The notes beneath the pieces are model-generated. The model worked only from the letters and a program-made list of their open reading frames with translations. It was not told where the DNA came from and made no database searches. This document shows, in pieces, positions 1 through 7,822 of a stretch of DNA of 64,000 bases. Position 1 is the first letter of the stretch, and each line of letters starts with the position of its first letter. Position numbers and translations under genes: made by a program. The stretch comes from Chromatiales bacterium (GTDB lineage Bacteria > Pseudomonadota > Gammaproteobacteria > UBA6429), in NCBI GenBank assembly GCA_027076405.1, contig JALTJN010000362.1, forward strand, positions 248,001 to 312,000. Direction: 5' to 3'.

Positions 1-881
1 TCAACAGAGTCAGTTGAGCCGAAGGCATTAATTTGTCGAGTTAAATTCATGCCAGTCAGTAGCCATGCGGTATGTTCGATGGTGACGTTTTCATGGTAAG
101 CCTGTCCGGGTTTGTCAGTCGTACCAGTTTCCGTTACACCTTGTATTTTAAAGAATAATTGATGAAATTCACGGGCAAAATCATCGTTACCATAAAAACG
201 ATTATTCACATAACGGTTGTACATATGGCGATAAGCTCGTGAGACAGCAGCAGTGGAAGCTCCATCCGCCAGAAGATCGAAAAAGTTAATTTCGCCTCGA
301 GCGGAGCGTGCTAAATCAAGAATTGTTTGGTCATAAAATTTACGAAACAAGGCTGCACGGGTTTTAGAAGCACGAATCGACATATTGTAGTTAGTCAGAT
401 ACAAGCCGACACGATGTAAAAAAGGATTAATACCATGTGTATTGGTTGCCTGCATCCAGGTATTTTTTAAATTTTGTGTGCTTAAATTCGTGGTTGTTCC
501 ATCTGGTCTTGTGGTAAGAAAGGAGTACTGCCGCCATTTGTCCTGATTGACCGGGCTGCTCGATAGTGGATCTCCCCAGTATTCCTGTAATGATTTCAGG
601 CTGTCTGCATAATTTGCAGAAGCATCTTCGGCGGGAGACAGTTTTGAGTTAACTGGGTCAAAAGTCAGCATTTCGGCAATGGCTGATTTAGCCGGCATAT
701 GAGCCCAATCGTGAATTTGTTGATCGCTGGCAAAGCCACCAAATGCAAAGGTGTGTAAAACTTTTCTTACGGCATTTTTATTCCAGTGATGATCATTAAC
801 AGGTGTAAATCCTGCGCTAAAGCCGATAGATGCATAGAGTGTAATAAACACTATAGCAAACAGCCGTGATAGATATTTCAT
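1..881 (-). CDS. DUF1800 family exported protein (3' end beyond window)
   Basis: An open frame starts at an ATG on the minus strand (881-879) and runs off the left edge, so only about 293 N-terminal residues are visible. The start is preceded by a strong GGGGGAG ribosome-binding site. Residues 1 to about 24 form a signal peptide ending in FSAG, so the protein is exported. The body matches the DUF1800 pattern: an early VRKVLHTFAFGGFASDQQI block, a central NPFLHRVGLYLTNYNMS block, and GNDDFAREFHQLFFKIQGV followed by HTAWLLTGM, which corresponds to the family's conserved NEPLARELLELHTLG...LTGW stretch. Members of this family are often paired with a DUF1501 protein, which would lie outside this window. 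The molecular function is not known. Family confidence is good; anything beyond that is unknown. Confidence 0.85.
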   Translation of the reverse strand, partial: MKYLSRLFAIVFITLYASIGFSAGFTPVNDHHWNKNAVRKVLHTFAFGGFASDQQIHDWAHMPAKSAIAEMLTFDPVNSKLSPAEDASANYADSLKSLQEYWGDPLSSSPVNQDKWRQYSFLTTRPDGTTTNLSTQNLKNTWMQATNTHGINPFLHRVGLYLTNYNMSIRASKTRAALFRKFYDQTILDLARSARGEINFFDLLADGASTAAVSRAYRHMYNRYVNNRFYGNDDFAREFHQLFFKIQGVTETGTTDKPGQAYHENVTIEHTAWLLTGMNLTRQINAFGSTDSV

Positions 882-1083
882 GGTACTCCCCCTTTGGTAA
901 TAAAATGATTATTGTTTTTACCAGGTTCTTATCACCAGAAATAAGCGGGAACAGCAAGAACGAGAACGACAGAAAACAAGAAGTTTGATTTTTTGTAATT
1001 TAAAATAAATCCCTTTTATTCTTCTCCCTAATACTTAACCAATATGATTTGGAATAAGCTACGAAAATTTTTATTTATAATAT

Positions 1084-1110
1084 AACCTGTTTGTTGCAAA
1101 CAGGTTTTTT
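1084..1110 (+). terminator. Rho-independent-type hairpin with no upstream plus-strand gene
   Basis: A perfect 10-bp stem (AACCTGTTTG, loop TTG, CAAACAGGTT) is followed by four further T residues. It points along the plus strand, yet the neighbouring genes on both sides are minus-strand. It may end a short transcript starting between 890 and 1080, or be left from a lost gene. A weak promoter-like TTGATT (985-990) with TAAATC (1006-1011) lies upstream but the spacing is short. Confidence 0.55.
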
Positions 1111-1214
1111 CAGTTGTGAACTGATTCACATTACACAGTATTATTTAAAATAGTTATGTAACTTAAAGCACACAACTTAATTATTCGAAAATTAATTAAA
1201 CATGATTTCTGAAT

Positions 1215-1323
1215 GTAAATAGATATTTACTCGTACTATGCAAGTACACTGATTATATGGTAATCCTAATGATACTATTTCAGTATGCATGATGTATTGT
1301 CATGTACTAGAACATGACAATAC
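1215..1323. repeat. Cluster of three short palindromes in the 882-1456 intergenic region
   Basis: Three inverted repeats follow one another: GTAAAT-agat-ATTTAC (1215-1230), GTACT-atgca-AGTAC (1233-1247) and a perfect 12-bp arm GTATTGTCATGT (1294-1305) with a 6-nt loop and its complement (1312-1323). None has a T-run, so they are not terminators. They could be binding sites for a dimeric regulator or RNA structures. The rest of 882-1456 is AT-rich and shows no gene. Confidence 0.45.
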
Positions 1324-1456
1324 GATGATACCTGAGTTCATGGTTATATAATAAAAGCAGCCAGAATAGATGTGGTGATTCTATGCTAATAATAAATATT
1401 ATTTAATATTATAATGCTCGAATGTTCTAGATTTTTTTCTTTTCCAATAGTGCGCT

Positions 1457-2254
1457 TCATGCGATGTGAAAGCACCAGTTTTTTACCTGTGCATTTGCTG
1501 CAATTTTACCGATTTCTGAAGGCGGCATATGCAAATTACGTGCAACACCACTTGTACCTTCTGCTATAGCATGATGTGTAACTAATATATCGGCCTTGTT
1601 GGCTAAGCTGGTCAATGTATTATTATCATTATTCATGTCTCCACTAAAGACTATGACCTTTCCTGAGATTTGTATTCGCCAGGCAAGAGCGGGGATTGGG
1701 CTATGATGCACAGGAACAGCAGTTAACTGAAAAAGAGAAGAGGATTTAATTCGTTGTCCCTTCTTGCCAGTTGCTTTTATATTGTACGCTAATAAACGAT
1801 AGCTCTCGCTACTATTAAGTTAACTGTTTAAATATTGATACGCACCTTTTTCTCCAATAAATCATACACAAAATTTTTCATAGAAGGCATGATGTCATTC
1901 CCGTTAGGTCCATATAAATATGTCACGATTCCTGGCAGAAAAAAATGAGGCTTTAATTAAATCAGGTAAATCATTACTGTGATTAACATGTAGATGACTC
2001 AATAGAATGGCATCGAGGTCATTTAATAATGGGCTACTTTGTTCAAATTGAAACAGACTATCGCTACCCATATCAATAAGAAGTTTTGCCTTACCGTTAT
2101 GCCAAATAAGATAACTGCTCGATGCGTGGCCATCGTCAAGCTCCAGGCCGCCCGAACCTAATACCTGTAACCAAAGTCCCTTTTCTCCACAATCGGATTT
2201 TGCATATACTGGTGTGAAAAAAGTGCGACAAAAATAAACAGAAACAATTATGGA
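1457..2254 (-). pseudogene. Decayed metallo-beta-lactamase-fold hydrolase (RNase Z-like family)
   Basis: Three reading-frame pieces on the minus strand together give one MBL-fold protein. The first (about 2254-1904) has a signal-peptide-like start, then GLWLQVLGSGGLEL and SHLHVNHSNDLPDL, the zinc-binding HxHxDH site. The second (about 1905-1855, other frame) carries LYGPNGNDIMPSM. The third returns to the first frame with GAYQYLNS, then an in-frame TAA (1820-1822), and continues through VHHSPIPALAWRI, GKVIVFSGDMN and LHMPPSEIGKIAANAQV. There are thus at least two frameshifts and one nonsense codon. The metal-site Asp is replaced by Asn (codon 1982-1984), and no good start codon remains at the 5' end. 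The gene is almost certainly dead. Intact relatives are putative exported hydrolases of unclear substrate. Confidence 0.8.
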
Positions 2255-2312
2255 TTAAATTTCAATTGAACAGCTCTTTTATAAGTTAGTTATTGTAAGA
2301 TGATATAAATGA

Positions 2313-2960
2313 TTAAATTCGTCTGGCAATAATAACTTCTGATGGAACTCCGTAAGACACAATGACATTGTGATGAATAATCTGCCATTTGTTGCCGGAT
2401 AAATATTTCATTAAGTGAATCGGACGACAGCCACCAGTAATAGCGGGTTTTAATTTGTATAAAGTGTTCCAGATAATTTCCACAAAATGCGAAAAGAGTG
2501 AAATGCCACCAGTTAAATTTGCAAGACATAAATAACCGCCAGGTAAAAGTACTCTATGTGCTTCATCTAGTAATGTAATGCTGTCATTTTCAGAAAGCAA
2601 GTCCAGTACATATGTCGAGACAAACCGGTCTATAGTTTGATCTGCGGCATTTATAACAGTTTCACCGTTAATTTTTATGCATTTCGAACGTTCTGAATAG
2701 GGTTGTATGTTTTTTTTGCATAAATCAATCATTGTTTGACTAATGTCTATTCCTAAGTAATGACAATTATCGGGTAAAATATCTTTCAATAGCCTCGAGG
2801 CAAATTTTCCCGTTCCACAGCCAAATTCAATAATATTTTTTGCTTCAGAAAAATTACTGTGAGTGATTAGTTCATTTAACGCAGATTCTTCGTAGAATTG
2901 TTTATCCTGCTTTCTACCAAAAGAATCATAGAATTTTTGAGCTTCTTTATGTGTCAGCAT
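2313..2960 (-). CDS. Class I SAM-dependent methyltransferase
   Basis: A 215-residue protein with the class I methyltransferase signature: motif I IIEFGCGTGKFASRLL (about residues 43-58), an acidic post-I strand YLGIDIS (about 69-75), and a later LPGGYLCLANL strand (about 138-148). Such proteins transfer a methyl group from S-adenosylmethionine. The substrate cannot be read from the sequence, and the UbiE/COQ5-like look is generic. The start is supported by AGGA nine bases upstream. A shorter frame on the same strand (2290-2529) is a shadow. The gene stands alone between the MBL pseudogene and a 287-bp AT-rich gap with no recognisable features. Confidence 0.8.
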   Translation of the reverse strand: MLTHKEAQKFYDSFGRKQDKQFYEESALNELITHSNFSEAKNIIEFGCGTGKFASRLLKDILPDNCHYLGIDISQTMIDLCKKNIQPYSERSKCIKINGETVINAADQTIDRFVSTYVLDLLSENDSITLLDEAHRVLLPGGYLCLANLTGGISLFSHFVEIIWNTLYKLKPAITGGCRPIHLMKYLSGNKWQIIHHNVIVSYGVPSEVIIARRI

Positions 2961-3247
2961 ATATTTAATATCCTGGTTTAAAATTAAACTATACGATATT
3001 GTGTAATATAGTATCGGTTAAAAGTTTACTAAGTACAATGAGAGGGATTATCTGGGAAATATCATTTATATGCGAGAATCTGGCAGCGTGATGGATGTTA
3101 ATAAATAAACTATGGTAAGAGGGGGGATGACAATCAATTTTAACTTGTAATGGTAGTTACCCTTTATTTTTAAAAAATATATACAAGCGACATGCATATA
3201 GCATATCTAATATTTCAAAGTTTTAAGAAATATAAGCTATTGAAAGT

Positions 3248-3529
3248 CTAATGTATGTTGAACATCATGCTGATTGCCACCAGAAAAACGATCGTGTGCA
3301 TGAGGGCTGCAGGACTTGGTGCAGTTAATACCAGTTCCTCTGGTTTTTCTCTAATGTTTTTCCATGAAGAGACTAATAGGTGTCTGGAGAATAAAGTTAT
3401 AATATATGAAAACTCAGGCTTGATTTTCATATTAAAAAACATACATGGTAACGTAAGGAACTGAATTCCTAGCAAGATTAAAAATATATCCAAGCCAATG
3501 GCATCAATAAAAAACGCAAGCTGTGTCAT
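3248..3529 (-). CDS. Small hydrophobic membrane protein, unknown
   Basis: Predicted 93 residues with a hydrophobic N-terminal segment (about residues 5-32, DIFLILLGIQFLTLPCMFF) and another near the C terminus (about 73-92, ALMHTIVFLVAISMMF), separated by a basic stretch. This suggests two membrane spans with the loop on the cytoplasmic side. I do not recognise a family. GGAA sits directly against the ATG, so the start is poorly supported. A plus-strand frame covers much of the same DNA, but the membrane-protein frame is more gene-like. Existence is moderately likely. Confidence 0.45.
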   Translation of the reverse strand: MTQLAFFIDAIGLDIFLILLGIQFLTLPCMFFNMKIKPEFSYIITLFSRHLLVSSWKNIREKPEELVLTAPSPAALMHTIVFLVAISMMFNIH

Positions 3530-3663
3530 TTCCGGATTAATGATTATAAGCGTTACAATAAATATTGTTAAATATTTCTAAGCTTTATTTTTCCATCTCA
3601 TTTTAATTCTTCTGATGTCACAAACAAGCTCTGAGCAAGCGAGATTTAAATAGTTTGAATGTT

Positions 3664-4152
3664 CTATGTTTTAGATGCATTATTAGGATATATGGCTTTA
3701 TAACTTTCAGGGTCATAAGGATGTTGTATTCTGTTTAATATTTTCATTTGTTGGCTGGATTCAGCAATGCTCTCTTCTAGTAGTTTTAACGTACCTTCCG
3801 GTATTTTTCCCTCGTTATCAACCTCAATTTTAACTAGCTGAAGATAATTAAGGACATTGTTAACAATATGATTTACCGCTGTCAGCGTTAGTTCAAACGA
3901 GGCTAATGCCTGCTCTTTTGCATTAACTTCTTTTTCTTTTAGCGATATTGATAATACCCATGAGTGCATTAAAGAAGCAGTGAATGTGGCAATTGCTGCT
4001 GTCATAAGAATTGTAATGGTATGAGATTGCCAGGGTGTTAATGAGCCTTTGAAAATTAGTTCTTTTATAGTTTCATACAGTGTCATTATTAAAGCGGTAA
4101 GTATAAATACTATAAAAAATAACCACGGTGAATAAAATAATCTTTTTTTCAT
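3664..4152 (-). CDS. Two-span membrane protein with a histidine-kinase-like DHp helix pair but no ATPase domain
   Basis: Predicted 162 residues. Two membrane helices occupy about residues 10-30 and 45-70. A linker (SISLKEKEVNAKEQALASFE) leads into two long helices. The first contains LTAVNHIVNNVLNYLQLVK, resembling the H-box of histidine kinases (H, then N four residues later); the second is ESIAESSQQMKILNRI. The chain stops soon after, so the ATP-binding catalytic domain is absent. It could be a dimerising or phosphotransfer partner for another kinase, or merely a four-helix membrane protein. AAGG seven bases before the ATG supports the start. The gene shares strand with its neighbours but is separated from them by about 100 bp on each side. 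Confidence 0.65.
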   Translation of the reverse strand: MKKRLFYSPWLFFIVFILTALIMTLYETIKELIFKGSLTPWQSHTITILMTAAIATFTASLMHSWVLSISLKEKEVNAKEQALASFELTLTAVNHIVNNVLNYLQLVKIEVDNEGKIPEGTLKLLEESIAESSQQMKILNRIQHPYDPESYKAIYPNNASKT

Positions 4153-4250
4153 ACTTTACCTTTTATAATGTTTTTTATTGTAGTCAATACAAATTTTATA
4201 AATTTCTCATTGTAGCATTAATCAATCTGTATTTGTTGTCATGCTAAATT

Positions 4251-4949
4251 TTAAGTTAAACCTGAAGCTTTTACTTTAGAGTACCAAGCTTGAATAAATA
4301 ATGTTTTGTAGAATAAAACAGGGCTCACGAAACCACCGGCTATAATGATAGATTCAATTTTTTCTGTAGAAAGCACCGCCACATTATGTCCAAATGATTC
4401 AATATTTGCCGGCATTCCGGCATAATTGTGCATGTTTACCCATACATTCAAAAGTTCATTATAATTAAAGCTTTGCATATCTGCACTTAAATCTGCATTA
4501 ATCAAGTATCCACCGGGTTTAATGATTTTTTCAATATTAGAAAAATATTGAGCTCTTTTATCGTTATCAACTATAAAATGGGAAACTAAAATACTTGTTG
4601 CAGCGTCAAATTGGCTATTATTAGAAAGTGTTTCTAAATAGCCCTCATGAAATGTACACCGTGAGACAATGCCATGGTTTTCTGTTTCCTTATAGCAAAG
4701 CGTCATCATTTTAGATGCTGGTTCAACGACAGTGAATTTCCATTTAGGAAATGCTTCTGCAAGATATATTAACTCGGCTCCTGTTCCTGCTCCAACACAT
4801 AAAATTTCAGCATCTTCTGGTAGTTCCAAAAATATCATTCTCATACACAAGTGGAGAGCATCTTTAATCGGCTTCAATATAGCTCTTTGTTGATCATACG
4901 ATTTCGCATTATTTTTGTCGAAAATGTTAGGTGTATCTGAATTTTCCAT
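4251..4949 (-). CDS. Class I SAM-dependent methyltransferase
   Basis: A 232-residue protein. Motif I is ILCVGAGTGAELIYLAEAF (about residues 49-67), followed by WKFTVVEPASKM, whose Glu would bind the ribose of S-adenosylmethionine. FDAATSILVSHFI and IKPGGYLINADL are the motif II and III strands. The substrate is unknown. It is not closely similar to the other methyltransferase at 2313-2960. The start is preceded by GGAAG at good spacing. It is the first gene beyond the last recognisable attC site (5058-5156), on the same strand as the cassettes. No attC follows it, so it may be the first chromosomal gene or a former cassette whose attC has been lost. Confidence 0.8.
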   Translation of the reverse strand: MENSDTPNIFDKNNAKSYDQQRAILKPIKDALHLCMRMIFLELPEDAEILCVGAGTGAELIYLAEAFPKWKFTVVEPASKMMTLCYKETENHGIVSRCTFHEGYLETLSNNSQFDAATSILVSHFIVDNDKRAQYFSNIEKIIKPGGYLINADLSADMQSFNYNELLNVWVNMHNYAGMPANIESFGHNVAVLSTEKIESIIIAGGFVSPVLFYKTLFIQAWYSKVKASGLT

Positions 4950-5057
4950 ATCTTGTTTCTTCCTTCATATTTACTTGCTAGGCTAATTCTTTAATGAACT
5001 GATGATTGTTTTACGGTCTGCTTTTAGAATATAAAAAAAAGGTCAGATTGATTTGAT

Positions 5058-5156
5058 TGCTAACGATTAAGATGAGGGGCTTTTAAAAGTGTGTGCAGAG
5101 CACTGCTTTTAAAAGTCCCAGAGAGCGCAGCGAACGGCTTAATTGTCTTGTTATAT
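5058..5156 (-). other. attC site of cassette 4
   Basis: Read on the minus strand, the site opens with ATATAACAAG and closes with CTTAATCGTTAGCA. The outer boxes pair as TAAC/GTTA and AATTAAG/CTTAAT. The inner arms are GGGACTTTTAAAAG and CTTTTAAAAGCCCC around a GC-rich hairpin. At about 99 bp it is almost the same length as, and closely resembles, the second site. It is the last attC detectable in the array. Confidence 0.88.
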
Positions 5157-5158
5157 TT

Positions 5159-6037
5159 TTATACAACAGCATAATCTGAACCTTTAACCTCTAAAAATAA
5201 TTCTTTGATTTCTTCACTTACTGCTTGGGGTGCATCAGATAAAGCTACAGAGTCATTTTCTGAAATACAAATATAATGTATATAATCAATTATTGCACCT
5301 AGTACCGCAAGCGATACATATACATACTGATTAATATGGGTTTCGCAGTTGTGGTCTCTAGGTTTTATTATTCCATCCTTTTCTTCAAGGTAGTGAAACC
5401 ATAGACTTACCCATGTTCCGTGAATATGATGGGAACCAATCTTTTGCCCAACAATATAGGAGAGACGATCATGACCTATGTCTTGTATCATTTGAGCAAG
5501 ATTAGGCAGTCTCTTTGAATTTGATATTTCTTCTTCAGTGAGCCCACTTTTATTAAAGTAGTTTTGAATGGAAGTTAACATTCGTTCTTCGACTGGTAGT
5601 TTTTTCCCATCACGAATTTCAATATTTCTATTTATCTTTTTCTTGAATTCAACCTCAGTTTTTAGACCTTCGGCTATTAAACGATTAAAACTGTCTTCAG
5701 TTCCTTTTTTACAGAGCCATGATAATTTGACAGCTGATTCAAATATTGAACGATCAATGATTGATGTTGTTTCTCCAAAAAGCCCTTCATGTGATAAAAC
5801 AACATTAGATAAAATCAACCTTGAACACCTATTAAGTAGCCCGATAAGAACTGAATGATGAATTTTTGGTATGTCTTTTATTGCTGGAGAGGCTAATTGA
5901 ATATTCGAAAAATAATTTGCTATTTCTCCAACATATTTAAACCACTCAAACATAATTGGGCAGTAGTCATTATTTTTTCTGCATTCATCTATCTGAGATT
6001 CAGATATTTCTGGTGGTAATGGAATGTTTATTGTCAT
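5159..6037 (-). CDS. Integron cassette 4 protein, DUF5677-like
   Basis: Predicted 292 residues, mostly helical and soluble. The middle part resembles the DUF5677 family: a long helix with LNRCSRLILSNVVL, then SIIDRSIFESAVKLSWLC (the family's R-x-I-F-E block), and later the histidine-rich SHHIHGTWVSLWFHYL. Family members are common in integron cassettes and accessory islands, and their function is not established. The ATG lies only eight bases from the core of the preceding attC site (6045-6051). No Shine-Dalgarno sequence precedes it, so translation would need an unusual start or read-in from the neighbouring cassette. The stop codon lies three bases from its own attC, typical of a compact cassette. 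Confidence 0.75.
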   Translation of the reverse strand: MTINIPLPPEISESQIDECRKNNDYCPIMFEWFKYVGEIANYFSNIQLASPAIKDIPKIHHSVLIGLLNRCSRLILSNVVLSHEGLFGETTSIIDRSIFESAVKLSWLCKKGTEDSFNRLIAEGLKTEVEFKKKINRNIEIRDGKKLPVEERMLTSIQNYFNKSGLTEEEISNSKRLPNLAQMIQDIGHDRLSYIVGQKIGSHHIHGTWVSLWFHYLEEKDGIIKPRDHNCETHINQYVYVSLAVLGAIIDYIHYICISENDSVALSDAPQAVSEEIKELFLEVKGSDYAVV

Positions 6038-6044
6038 TTTTTAA

Positions 6045-6143
6045 ATCTAACGCCTGAGCTCAGGTGCGCTTGATGCGACGGCCGTTTTTGCGCCAGCAAA
6101 AATGGGCGGCGGGTCAAACGTCACCTGCAGCGATTTGTTATGC
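6045..6143 (-). other. attC site of cassette 3
   Basis: Minus-strand reading begins GCATAACAAATCGC and ends CTCAGGCGTTAGAT. The left and right inner boxes GCAGGTG and CACCTG pair. The central arms CCCATTTTTGC and GCAAAAACGG form a further stem with a TGGC loop. The site is distinctly more GC-rich than the second and fourth sites, in keeping with the GC-richer gene it follows. Confidence 0.88.
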
Positions 6144-6177
6144 AAGCGATTCACTCCTTTTTTCCACTGTGAATTCA

Positions 6178-7212
6178 TCACTGACAAAATAATACGGAAG
6201 GTCCACCCCATTTTCGTTGACCACGACCGATTCCAACACGCTCGACGCTAAATTTTAGCAAAGGCACCATATCCTCATAAACGTTCCTCTGACAGTGATC
6301 GGTCGTTTGCACATCCCAACTGTCTTCCGGAGTTGGCCCAGCAGATACAAGATTTAGTTTCATTGTTTTCCATTGACTGTATGACGATTCATCCTGAAAC
6401 CTTGATGAGCCAACGTAAAGATAGGTATCCATGAAGTCCGCAGCATGAGACCCTGGCATAAGCAATTCGACATATGGATCGGCGTAATTGCCGCAGTAGA
6501 TGCAAGCGTTAGATATCCTGACATCAGTTCCACCTAGCCTAAACAGATCCTGCACTTTTACATTGATATTGCTATCCGGAAACTCGGGGTGGCTTGATTT
6601 TGAATATTTATCTTGATTCACCATGCCCGGATATGAGCTTGCGTGTAGCATTTGCGGAATCTCAAATGGGCATGGAAAGCGATTGGACTTTCCTTCACTC
6701 GTGCGCTCGACACGATATAAGTCTGAGGAAACGTAGCTTACTACAGCTGTACGATACTCAACGTACAATCGGCAGCCTTCTACCAGATATTGGTACTGAT
6801 TGTTTCTTACAAATTCAGCCGTGGGCAGTTTGGTGTCTAACAGATCTTTGGGGCGACCGATTGTCGATGCTCGCATGATTTGAGAAAGAGTCCAGCAGGG
6901 AGGAGATGAGCAAGCAGCGCTAATTCTCGCTTCAACCGTATTTATGCCTTTCTGCAATTCCTCAATTTGAGAAGTAGTTTCTCTTGCCTCACTTCTATCG
7001 ACTCTATAGCTCTGGATTGAAATAAATAGTCCAACTATGCCAAGAATACCCAAGACCCCGGTGATCAACGGGTGGCGACCGAAGAATTCCAGACCAGTCT
7101 TGAGCAGCAAACCGGCACGTTTCGTTCCGTGCATTGTCGTCTGCACACGACGTTGTATTTCCGGTTGTGGCTCAGATTTGTCTGCCTCAGGTTCTTTCAA
7201 ATCATCTACCAT
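6178..7212 (-). CDS. Integron cassette 3 protein: single-pass membrane protein, unknown
   Basis: Predicted 344 residues. A polar, proline- and acid-rich N terminus (1-46) precedes one membrane helix (about 48-66, PLITGVLGILGIVGLFISI). A short coiled coil follows (about 72-95, EARETTSQIEELQKGINTVE). The remainder looks like an extracytoplasmic globular domain with several cysteines, including SSPPCW and NACIYCGNY. I do not recognise a family. The gene is visibly richer in G and C than all its neighbours, indicating a separate origin. Its start lies between two closely spaced cassette boundaries, with GGGA about eleven bases upstream. Thirty-four bases separate its stop from its attC. Confidence 0.72.
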   Translation of the reverse strand: MVDDLKEPEADKSEPQPEIQRRVQTTMHGTKRAGLLLKTGLEFFGRHPLITGVLGILGIVGLFISIQSYRVDRSEARETTSQIEELQKGINTVEARISAACSSPPCWTLSQIMRASTIGRPKDLLDTKLPTAEFVRNNQYQYLVEGCRLYVEYRTAVVSYVSSDLYRVERTSEGKSNRFPCPFEIPQMLHASSYPGMVNQDKYSKSSHPEFPDSNINVKVQDLFRLGGTDVRISNACIYCGNYADPYVELLMPGSHAADFMDTYLYVGSSRFQDESSYSQWKTMKLNLVSAGPTPEDSWDVQTTDHCQRNVYEDMVPLLKFSVERVGIGRGQRKWGGPSVLFCQ

Positions 7213-7249
7213 TGTGACTCATTCCCATTAGTTGTTCGTTACTCAAACT

Positions 7250-7352
7250 GCATAACGATTTGCATAAGGGGCTTTTAAAAGTGCGAGCGGAGCACCGCTT
7301 TTAAAAGTCCCAATGAGCGACAAGCGAATGTTCTTGATGCACTTGTTATGTG
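7250..7352 (-). other. attC site of cassette 2
   Basis: On the minus strand it opens CACATAACAAGTGCAT and closes ATGCAAATCGTTATGC. Outer pairings are TAAC/GTTA and TGCAT/ATGCA. The central GGGACTTTTAAAAG and CTTTTAAAAGCCCC arms are nearly the same as in the fourth site. About 103 bp. Confidence 0.9.
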
Positions 7353-7354
7353 TT

Positions 7355-7744
7355 TTATATTTCATTATTTGACCATAGGGCTTCAAACTTTCTTTTTGCT
7401 CTTATTCTTTTGTTAGTGCATTCAACCATATGTTCATCGGATTGATAAACTTGGCAGTCTTTTGGTTCTTTATAATATTTAAACCATGCTTGATCTTTAT
7501 TGTGTTCTAATTCTTTTTTGCGCGCTCTTTCTAAGATTTTTAATTGTTTTTGAATTTCCTTTTCTTCTTTTTTGGCTTGTTGTTCTTGTATGATTTTAAG
7601 ACTATTTTCTTGATAGTTTTTTGTCATTTTAGTAATAGATTTATTCATTTCGTCCATTACATAATTAACATAAGCAATACGGACAACAAAAATTAGTAAT
7701 AATGCTAAAAAGACACCAGCGGCTGTTTTTATTATTGTTTCCAC
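7355..7744 (-). CDS. Integron cassette 2 protein: membrane-anchored coiled-coil protein
   Basis: Predicted 129 residues starting at GTG, with AAGG about eight bases upstream. An N-terminal membrane helix spans about residues 8-25 (AAGVFLALLLIFVVRIAY). A long, strongly charged coiled coil follows (about 50-85, rich in K, E and Q). The tail has AWFKYYKEPKDC and then MVECTNKRIRAKRKFEALW, giving two cysteines about 15 residues apart. This W-x-x-Y-Y-x-x-P-x-x-C / E-C-x-N pattern recurs in small unnamed proteins of accessory DNA; no function is known. It is AT-rich, unlike the cassette 3 gene. The stop codon is only a few bases from its attC. Confidence 0.75.
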   Translation of the reverse strand: METIIKTAAGVFLALLLIFVVRIAYVNYVMDEMNKSITKMTKNYQENSLKIIQEQQAKKEEKEIQKQLKILERARKKELEHNKDQAWFKYYKEPKDCQVYQSDEHMVECTNKRIRAKRKFEALWSNNEI

Positions 7745-7767
7745 GATATTACCTTTTTTATTTTTTA

Positions 7768-7822
7768 CACATAACGACCAAGCTGTGGGGCGCAGCGTCC
7801 CTCACAGGCGTATTGTTATGTG
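7768..7822 (-). other. attC site of cassette 1 (short type)
   Basis: A compact attC of about 55 bp. Minus-strand reading is CACATAAC, then CGCCTGTGAGGG, a short GC loop, CCCCACAG, and CGTTATGTG. The outer boxes and the CTGTG/CACAG arms pair. The stop codon of the cassette 1 gene (7816-7818) lies inside the leading TAAC box, a common arrangement in compact cassettes. Confidence 0.88.

Noticed and set aside
2290..2529. A 79-codon minus-strand frame rich in aromatic residues
   Set aside because: It lies inside the clear methyltransferase gene in another frame and has no family signature.
3255..3464. Plus-strand frame over the small membrane protein gene
   Set aside because: Low gene character, no ribosome-binding site, and conflicts with a more plausible hydrophobic protein on the other strand.
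4153..4250. A fifth attC after the methyltransferase at 4251-4949
   Set aside because: No TAAC...GTTA pair with complementary inner boxes is visible there.
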